Shown one piece after another: positions 5,782 through 10,663 of a DNA stretch of 10,663 nucleotides (position 1 is its first letter; every line of letters begins with the position of its first letter). The notes under the pieces were generated by a model. The model was not told the DNA's origin. It saw only the letters and a list, made by a program, of their open reading frames with translations, and made no database searches. This DNA is from JAWXTP01 sp044433415 (GTDB lineage Bacteria > Bacteroidota > Bacteroidia > Bacteroidales > Rikenellaceae), in NCBI GenBank assembly GCA_044433415.1, contig JAWXTP010000104.1, forward strand, positions 1 through 10,663, read 5' to 3'. The translations under genes and the position numbers were made by a program.

Positions 5782-6384
5782 ATGAGCGAAATAGTAATTG
5801 AAGAAGTGATAAAAAAGGCTGCTTTAAAGGTATTTATCTCAAAGGGCTATGAGTCCACATCAATGAGTGACATTGCAAAAGAGGCAGGAATTGGACGAAC
5901 GGCATTACATTACTACTATAGGACTAAATTAATTCTATTTGATACAACAATATGTGATTTCGCAGATCTTCTATTGCCTAATATCGCAGGTATAGCAAAT
6001 CGTGAAGGGAATATAATAGATAAAATTCCCAATATTGTGAATGCCTATTATGCCCTACTTAAAGAAAATCCTACTGTTCCGCTATTTATCGTAAATGAGC
6101 TTAATCGTGATGCTTCATGTTTAGTATCTGCGATAACCAAAGATAACAATCGTATTCGCCCCATTATTGAGCTTAGGCAGCAATTAGAGGAGCAAATGGA
6201 GGATGGTATAGTGCGCAAACGAGAAATTATAGATATTCTATCCACATTTTTAAGTGTCGTAGTGTTACCATTTACAATTCGTAAACCAATGATTTCTATT
6301 TTAGGAGATAATGCTGATTTTATGGAGCGTAAAAAGAACGATGCTATTGAGATATTAACCACATATATGAAACCCATAAAGTAA
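5782..6384 (+). CDS. TetR-family transcriptional regulator
   Basis: The 200-residue protein has a classic TetR N-terminal domain. Helix 1 is in KKAALKVFISKGYESTSM (11-28), and the helix-turn-helix is at about 28-47 (MSDIAKEAGIGRTALHYYYR). The rest is helical and variable, as expected for a ligand-sensing dimerization domain, so the inducer cannot be predicted. It is the first gene of an export operon, followed after 6 bp by the TolC-like gene, and is most simply a local repressor of its own operon. The arrangement parallels CecR (YbiH), the TetR regulator of E. coli ybhGFSR, but orthology is not shown. The ATG at 5782 is preceded by no strong ribosome binding site, as is usual in this phylum. 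Confidence 0.92.
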   Translation: MSEIVIEEVIKKAALKVFISKGYESTSMSDIAKEAGIGRTALHYYYRTKLILFDTTICDFADLLLPNIAGIANREGNIIDKIPNIVNAYYALLKENPTVPLFIVNELNRDASCLVSAITKDNNRIRPIIELRQQLEEQMEDGIVRKREIIDILSTFLSVVVLPFTIRKPMISILGDNADFMERKKNDAIEILTTYMKPIK

Positions 6385-6390
6385 AAAAGT

Positions 6391-7695
6391 ATGAGAAAAT
6401 ATTTATTATTACTGTTTGTGTTAATAACTTCATTATCACTTTTTGCCCAAGGCAAAAGCATAACACTTGAGCAGTGTCGTGAAATGGCTCGGCAGAACTA
6501 TCCAGAGATTATGAAGTACTCACTAATTGAGAAAAGTAAGGAGTATAATATCAGCAATGCCTCAAAGAGTTGGTTGCCTCAAATTTCTATTTCGGGTAAA
6601 GCCTCATATCAAAGTGATGTGACCTCTATACCTCTTGAGGGGCTAGAGTCTCTACTACCTGGTTTTGAAATACCTACAGTAAGCAAAGATCAATATACCC
6701 TTCAAGCTGAAATCACACAAATCGTGTGGGACGGAGGGCGAACTAAGGCGCAAAAAGAGATTATAGAGAGTCAGAGCAATATTGAGAGGAGCAGCATAGA
6801 GGTTAATCTTTACGCATTAGAGGAGAGAGTCGATCAGATATACTTTGGGATATTACTACAGGAGGAGATACTAAAACAATGTGAACTATTAAAAGAAGAA
6901 CTTTATAATAACCTTTTGATGATTGAAGCCCTAATAAATAATGGTGTTGCCTCACTCTCAGATAAGCAACTTTTTGAAGTCGAGATTTTACAGGTGGAGC
7001 AACAGATGATTATTATTCGCTCTTCAGTTTTATCTTATCGTAGAGCAATGCACTATATGATTGGTAAAGAGCTTACTGAGAGTGTAGAATTTATAACACC
7101 TCCAATAATTTCGCAAATAAGTGGTGAGGTGATTTCACGTCCCGAATTAGACTATTTTGATGCTCAACAGAATTTATTGGTATCAAAGGAGGCAGCAGTC
7201 AATAAGGATTTAATGCCTAGTATGAATCTCTTTTTGAATGGTGGTTATGGTCGACCTGCTCTTAACATGTTAGATAATAACTTCAAGCCATACGCTATTG
7301 GTGGAGTTCGTATTACGTGGAATATAGGTAATCTGTATACTCGAAAAAATAATCTAAATTTAATCGCCACTCAGAAATCTAACATCAAGGTGGAACGTGA
7401 TAAGTTTCTATACAACACTCAAATCGAACGGATAAATCAAGATGAAGCAATAGTCAAAACTCGTCAATTAATGGAGAGTGATAAGCAGATATACCGTCTT
7501 CGCGAAAGCGTAAAATGCGCTACCGAAGCCAAAGTTAAAAATGGCATAGCAACGGCTACCGACCTTGTGACTGATATTAGTGCAAAGAGTAGAGCTGAGA
7601 GACAGTTACAAGTAAGAAAAATAGAACTTCTATCGCAAATATATAGTTTAATACATACTGTAAGTAGTGAAAAACAATTATTGCCATATTTTTAG
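6391..7695 (+). CDS. TolC-like outer-membrane efflux protein
   Basis: The 434-residue protein has a Sec signal peptide (MRKYLLLLFVLITSLSLFAQG, cleavage near 19-21). Two outer-membrane efflux protein (OEP) repeats follow, each with long alpha-helical hairpin segments (for example about 125-170 and 360-420) and amphipathic strands (for example GKASYQSD and FLNGGYGRP). The second repeat ends in the typical KVKNGIATATDLVTD pattern. Family members form a trimeric beta-barrel in the outer membrane with a long periplasmic tunnel that docks to HlyD/RND-type adaptors. It lies 6 bp after tetR and upstream of the adaptor and ABC genes, so it should be the exit duct of the same exporter. A 148-bp spacer separates it from the adaptor gene. 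Confidence 0.93.
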   Translation: MRKYLLLLFVLITSLSLFAQGKSITLEQCREMARQNYPEIMKYSLIEKSKEYNISNASKSWLPQISISGKASYQSDVTSIPLEGLESLLPGFEIPTVSKDQYTLQAEITQIVWDGGRTKAQKEIIESQSNIERSSIEVNLYALEERVDQIYFGILLQEEILKQCELLKEELYNNLLMIEALINNGVASLSDKQLFEVEILQVEQQMIIIRSSVLSYRRAMHYMIGKELTESVEFITPPIISQISGEVISRPELDYFDAQQNLLVSKEAAVNKDLMPSMNLFLNGGYGRPALNMLDNNFKPYAIGGVRITWNIGNLYTRKNNLNLIATQKSNIKVERDKFLYNTQIERINQDEAIVKTRQLMESDKQIYRLRESVKCATEAKVKNGIATATDLVTDISAKSRAERQLQVRKIELLSQIYSLIHTVSSEKQLLPYF

Positions 7696-7718
7696 AAGCA
7701 CTCTTGGAGCGATATTTT

Positions 7719-7765
7719 CCACTATTAAATTTCAATATAGAACCACTATATTTTCGATTCAATAG
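7719..7765 (+). repeat. Imperfect direct repeat and hairpin between tolC-like and adaptor genes
   Basis: Two related units, each starting CCACTAT and ending in CAAT-TAG-like sequence (7719-7740 and 7743-7765), lie about 24 bp apart. A perfect 7-bp hairpin AATATAG/CTATATT (7734-7740 and 7746-7752) spans their junction and is followed by TTT. It could be a weak partial terminator or a processing site that lowers expression of the downstream genes. No confident promoter was seen in the 7696-7843 spacer. Confidence 0.35.
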
Positions 7766-7843
7766 CAAAAAATTTCATCTCCAATAGTACTCTTAAAAAC
7801 ATACCAATAATTATTTTACACTACTTAAATAGCACATACTAAG

Positions 7844-8716
7844 ATGAAAAAGATAATAATTTTAGCTACAATAGCATTGATGGCATCATGTAAGTCTGAG
7901 AGTACATTTGATGCAACAGGAACATTTGAGGCTACCGAAGTAGTTATCTCAGCAGAGGGTAATGGACGTATTTTGTCGTTTGATATTGAGGAAGGTGATA
8001 ATATTACGGCTGGGAATGTAGTTGGTATAATCGACACAATGCAGCTCTATTATACAGCGCAACAGTTAAAATCAAAACTTAGGTCTGTCGATATTCTAAA
8101 ACCAGATATAGAAAAACAGATTGCAGTGCTGAAGGAGCAATTGTCAACTGCAAGAACCGAACTTAAAAGAGCTAAGAATTTGGTTGCGGCTAATGCTGGA
8201 AATCAAAAAACGGTTGATGATCTAACTAATCAAATAGCATTTATCAACTCTCAGATAGCGGCTAGTCGCTCTACGCTTACCAAATCAACATCAGGAGCAG
8301 ATGCCGAGGTTGAAGCGATGCAGTATCAACTTATGGCAATTAACGACGCGCTTCAAAAATGCAGAATAGTAGCTCACACGAGAGGCACCGTACTTCAAAA
8401 ATATGTTCAACAAGGTGAGATGGCTACAATTGGAAAGCCTCTATTTAAGATTGCTGACTTAAGTGTTATCTATCTAAGAGCATATATTACCGCCGACCAA
8501 CTTTCATCAGTAGCACTTAATGGCACTGTGGAGGTCACAACTGACAATGACAAAAGCTACCAAGGAAAAATCACATGGATTAGTGACAAGGCAGAATTTA
8601 CCCCTAAAGGTGTACTAACTAAAGATGAGAGGGCAAATCTTGTTTATGCAATTAAGGTTGCTGTAGTAAATGATGGTTTGCTGAAAATTGGTCAGTATGG
8701 AGAGCTGAAATTATGA
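7844..8716 (+). CDS. HlyD/YbhG-like periplasmic adaptor lipoprotein
   Basis: This is the membrane-fusion subunit linking an inner-membrane ABC exporter to an outer-membrane channel. The 290 residues begin with a lipoprotein signal peptide (lipobox ALMASC, lipidated Cys16). The first half of the lipoyl/barrel-sandwich domain is at about 24-65 (ISAEGNGRILSFDIEEGDNI). An alpha-helical coiled-coil hairpin occupies about 68-170, and the second lipoyl half about 178-210 (HTRGTVLQKYVQQGEMATIGKPLFKIADL). A beta-barrel domain extends to the C-terminus (QYGELKL). Length and layout match the YbhG group. The gene follows tolC after 148 bp and precedes the ABC genes after a 97-bp structured spacer. Lipidation would depend on LspA, encoded in this window. 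Confidence 0.92.
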   Translation: MKKIIILATIALMASCKSESTFDATGTFEATEVVISAEGNGRILSFDIEEGDNITAGNVVGIIDTMQLYYTAQQLKSKLRSVDILKPDIEKQIAVLKEQLSTARTELKRAKNLVAANAGNQKTVDDLTNQIAFINSQIAASRSTLTKSTSGADAEVEAMQYQLMAINDALQKCRIVAHTRGTVLQKYVQQGEMATIGKPLFKIADLSVIYLRAYITADQLSSVALNGTVEVTTDNDKSYQGKITWISDKAEFTPKGVLTKDERANLVYAIKVAVVNDGLLKIGQYGELKL

Positions 8717-8739
8717 AAAAAGCCATAAAAATATCATAA
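8713..8739 (+). other. Possible 8-codon leader or relic start overlapping the adaptor stop
   Basis: An ATG at 8713 overlaps the adaptor TGA (8714-8716) in the ATGA manner typical of coupled operon genes, opening a frame of eight codons (MKKAIKIS) that ends at TAA 8737-8739. It may be chance, the relic start of a lost gene, or a leader peptide. It runs into the left arm of the stem-loop at 8722-8777, so its translation would disrupt that structure. Confidence 0.2.
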
Positions 8740-8777
8740 TATTTTCACCCTCAGGTGATTATTGTATTTTTCATGGC
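8722..8777 (+). promoter_or_regulatory. Long stem-loop between adaptor and ABC genes
   Basis: GCCAT plus AAAAATA (8722-8733) pairs with TATTTTT plus ATGGC (8765-8771 and 8773-8777) with one bulged C at 8772. Inside, ATAAT (8736-8740) can pair with ATTAT (8758-8762), overlapping by one base with TCACC/GGTGA (8745-8749 and 8754-8758) around loop CTCA. No T-run follows, so classical termination is unlikely. An RNA-processing, stability or translation-coupling role is plausible. Confidence 0.55.
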
Positions 8778-8787
8778 GTTTACATAA

Positions 8788-8795
8788 TACCTTTG
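8788..8795 (+). promoter_or_regulatory. Possible internal -7 element before the first ABC gene
   Basis: TACCTTTG matches the TAnnTTTG consensus exactly. The nearest TTG (8762-8764) is 23 nt upstream, longer than usual and inside the stem-loop, so the -33 half is weak. A transcript from here would start near 8801, only about 13 nt before the chosen ATG. Confidence 0.3.
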
Positions 8796-8813
8796 AAAGA
8801 AAATTATAAAATT

Positions 8814-9689
8814 ATGAAAAGTGTCATAGTAAAAAATATTTGCAAGAGTTATGACGAAATCAAAGCTCTGCTAAATATCTCTTTTGAAGTAGGTAAGAGC
8901 GAAGTATATGGTATAATAGCCCCTGATGGAGCAGGAAAAACCACACTATTTCGAATTCTTACAACACTTCTTTTAGCAGACAGCGGCACAGCCTCTGTTT
9001 GTGGATATGATGTTGTTAAAGATTATAAAAAAATTCGTCAAATTTGTGGTTATATGCCAGGACGATTTTCATTATATGGAGATCTAAGTGTAAAAGAAAA
9101 TCTAAGTTTCTTTGCCTCTTTGTTTAATACTACAATAGCTGAGAATTACAAGCAAGTAGAAGATATCTACAAACAGATAGAGCCTTTCAAAAACAGACGT
9201 GCAAGTGCTTTATCAGGAGGTATGAAGCAAAAATTAGCACTCTGTTGTGCTCTTATACACCGACCTCAGATACTCTTTCTAGATGAACCTACAACAGGTG
9301 TAGACCCTGTATCGAGAGCTGAACTTTGGGATATGCTATCACGATTGAAAGATGAGGGAATAACAATTATAGTATCTACCCCCTATATGGACGAAGCTGC
9401 AAGATGTTCACGTATTGCACTTATGCAAAGTGGAAAGATACTACAGGAAGACACTCCACAAGGAATTATTAACTCATACAACAAAGAGTTATATAGTGTT
9501 AAGGGGGATAATATGTACTCTCTCCTTAAAACTATTAGGGAGTGGCAGGGGACAGATAGCTGCTATGCTTTTGGTGAATCGCATCATCTGACTTTGAAAA
9601 CGGGATATGATATAGCTTCACTAGGCATCGAAGCTCAGATAAAAAGGATTCAGCCTACTATCGAAGATTGTTTTATGACCTTAATGTAA
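8814..9689 (+). CDS. ABC transporter ATPase, YbhF N-terminal-half type
   Basis: Cytoplasmic ATPase of an ABC-2 type exporter. I start it at ATG 8814 (291 residues). The reading frame extends up to a TTG at 8793, but that codon lies within a -7-like box and adds only seven residues. Walker A is APDGAGKTT (36-44), the signature is LSGGMKQ (133-139) and Walker B is ILFLDE (153-158). The Q-loop reads YMPGRFSLYGD, with Gly83 where Gln is expected. The switch region reads STPYMDEA, with Pro190 in place of His. Both losses touch residues needed for hydrolysis in its own site, so it probably binds ATP but hydrolyses poorly there, while supplying a good signature to its partner. A C-terminal accessory segment of about 70 residues follows. 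The partner ATPase begins 6 bp downstream. The two genes correspond to the two halves of E. coli YbhF. Confidence 0.93.
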   Translation: MKSVIVKNICKSYDEIKALLNISFEVGKSEVYGIIAPDGAGKTTLFRILTTLLLADSGTASVCGYDVVKDYKKIRQICGYMPGRFSLYGDLSVKENLSFFASLFNTTIAENYKQVEDIYKQIEPFKNRRASALSGGMKQKLALCCALIHRPQILFLDEPTTGVDPVSRAELWDMLSRLKDEGITIIVSTPYMDEAARCSRIALMQSGKILQEDTPQGIINSYNKELYSVKGDNMYSLLKTIREWQGTDSCYAFGESHHLTLKTGYDIASLGIEAQIKRIQPTIEDCFMTLM

Positions 9690-9695
9690 TCTATT

Positions 9696-10427
9696 ATGGA
9701 CGTGATTAGAGTATCAAAATTAAAGAAACAGTTTGGTAATTTCGTCGCTGTTAACGAGATTAGTTTCTCTGTGAAACAGGGTGAGATATTTGGTTTCTTA
9801 GGAGCTAATGGAGCTGGTAAAACAACAGCAATGCGTATGCTTTGTGGTCTCTCTACTCCAACTTCGGGTGAGGGCTGGGTTGCAGAATTTGATATTGCAA
9901 CTGACACAGAACAGATAAAGAAACAGATAGGTTATATGAGTCAGTGTTTCTCTCTCTATGGTGATTTGACTGTAAAAGAGAATATCCGCCTATTTGGAGG
10001 AATATATGGATTATCAAAAAGTAGTATAAAACAGAAGAGTATAAATCTACTTAAAAGGCTTGAATTAGAGAGTGAAGCTGACAAACTAGTCGATTCACTA
10101 CCGCTGGGATGGAAACAAAAGTTAGCCTTTTCAGTAGCCATACTCCACGAGCCAAAAGTTGTATTCTTAGACGAGCCAACAGGAGGTGTTGACCCTATCA
10201 CTAGACGTAAATTTTGGGAGATGATCTATGAGGCAGCAGCAGATGGCATTACCGTATTTGTGACTACTCACTATATGGATGAAGCTGAATACTGTGATAG
10301 AGTCTCGATAATGGTTGATGGAAAAATAGAGGCTATTGGAAGTCCTAAAGAGTTAAAACATAGGTTTAAAGTAGAGTCAATTGAGGAGCTATTCTGTCTT
10401 TTGGCTCGCAATTCTAAAGGTGTATGA
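9696..10427 (+). CDS. ABC transporter ATPase, YbhF C-terminal-half type
   Basis: Second ATPase of the exporter, 243 residues. Walker A is GANGAGKTT (36-44). Q-loop Gln83 (YMSQCFSLYGD), Walker B VVFLDE (155-160) and switch His192 (TTHYMDEA) are all intact. The signature is degenerate: LPLGWKQ (135-141) instead of LSGGxxQ. This complements the upstream ATPase, which has an intact signature but lacks the Q-loop Gln and switch His. As a heterodimer they should form one competent and one degenerate ATP site. LPLG-type signatures are a family trait of the second ATPase domain in RbbA/YbhF-like proteins, so this is not random decay. The gene starts 6 bp after its partner and its stop overlaps the permease start (ATGA, 10424-10427). 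Confidence 0.94.
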   Translation: MDVIRVSKLKKQFGNFVAVNEISFSVKQGEIFGFLGANGAGKTTAMRMLCGLSTPTSGEGWVAEFDIATDTEQIKKQIGYMSQCFSLYGDLTVKENIRLFGGIYGLSKSSIKQKSINLLKRLELESEADKLVDSLPLGWKQKLAFSVAILHEPKVVFLDEPTGGVDPITRRKFWEMIYEAAADGITVFVTTHYMDEAEYCDRVSIMVDGKIEAIGSPKELKHRFKVESIEELFCLLARNSKGV

Positions 10428-10663
10428 GAATATTTCTAAAATTTATAGAAAAGGAGTTTTACCATATTCTTAGAGATAAACGCACAATGATGATTATGTT
10501 GGTTATGCCGATAATCTTGGTTGTGCTCTTTGGGTATGCTATCACCAATGAGGTTAAGAGTGCTCGATTTGGTGTAGTAGATTTCACGCGAAGTGAAGAG
10601 TCGCGACAAATGGTAGAACAACTTTCAGCAAGTGAGTATTTTGAACTGCTCAGTTACTATAAA
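10424..10663 (+). CDS. ABC-2 type permease, YbhS/YbhR-like (partial, runs off the window)
   Basis: The frame opens at ATG 10424, overlapping the ATPase stop by 4 bp, and stays open for 80 codons to the window end. The start MRIFLKFIEKEFYHILRD is followed by KRTMMIMLVMPIILVVLFGY, giving a short amphipathic cytoplasmic segment and the first membrane helix (about 22-42). ITNEVKSARFGVVDF then opens the large periplasmic domain. This is the typical beginning of ABC-2 permeases of the YbhS/YbhR/YhhJ group (about 370 residues in full). A second permease gene probably follows, as in ybhFSR operons, but it lies outside the window. Confidence 0.88.
   Translation, partial: MRIFLKFIEKEFYHILRDKRTMMIMLVMPIILVVLFGYAITNEVKSARFGVVDFTRSEESRQMVEQLSASEYFELLSYYK

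Noticed and set aside
8793..8813. TTG at 8793 as the start of the first ABC ATPase
   Set aside because: The TTG overlaps a -7-like box, and the seven added residues match nothing in the family. The ATG at 8814 starts directly at the usual ABC N-terminus (MKSVIVKNICKSY).

Overview
The window reads as a stretch of Bacteroidota (probably Bacteroidales) chromosome. It is AT-rich and its start codons lack strong Shine-Dalgarno sequences. Three promoters match the Bacteroidota -33/-7 consensus (TTTG or TTG, then 19-20 nt, then TAnnTTTG). The integrase is of the type common in Bacteroides mobile elements. I cannot name genus or species.

Region 1 (about 1-1440) is a tRNA gene with mobile-element debris beside it. 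A tRNA-Ser(UGA) gene on the minus strand (1319-1403) has a clear promoter and a strong terminator. Downstream of its 3' end lies a roughly 430-bp gene-free stretch dense in short direct and inverted repeats, including seven copies of ATTACC/GGTAAT. Beyond that, also on the minus strand, is a tyrosine recombinase gene that keeps its arm- and core-binding domains but stops at the start of the catalytic domain. This looks like the decayed end of an integrated element.

Region 2 (about 1526-5520) is a housekeeping operon on the plus strand: lspA (lipoprotein signal peptidase), mqnE (radical SAM aminofutalosine synthase of the futalosine menaquinone pathway), a membrane-anchored protein with three PASTA domains and no kinase, and an RluD-type 23S rRNA pseudouridine synthase. 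It starts from a good -33/-7 promoter with a structured leader of about 95 nt. It ends in a perfect 21-bp hairpin.

Region 3 (about 5700 to the window end) is an efflux operon on the plus strand. It encodes a TetR-family regulator, a TolC-like outer-membrane channel, a HlyD/YbhG-like lipoprotein adaptor, two ABC ATPases equivalent to the two halves of YbhF, and the start of a YbhS/YbhR-type ABC-2 permease that runs off the window. Together they would make a tripartite envelope-spanning exporter under local TetR control. The two ATPases carry complementary motif losses that predict one working and one degenerate ATP site. Two spacers inside the operon hold structured DNA: an imperfect 24-bp repeat before the adaptor gene, and a long stem-loop followed by a -7-like box before the first ATPase gene.

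I found no convincing undescribed system. The features most worth pursuing are the repeat-rich region beside tRNA-Ser with its truncated integrase, and the stem-loop within the efflux operon.
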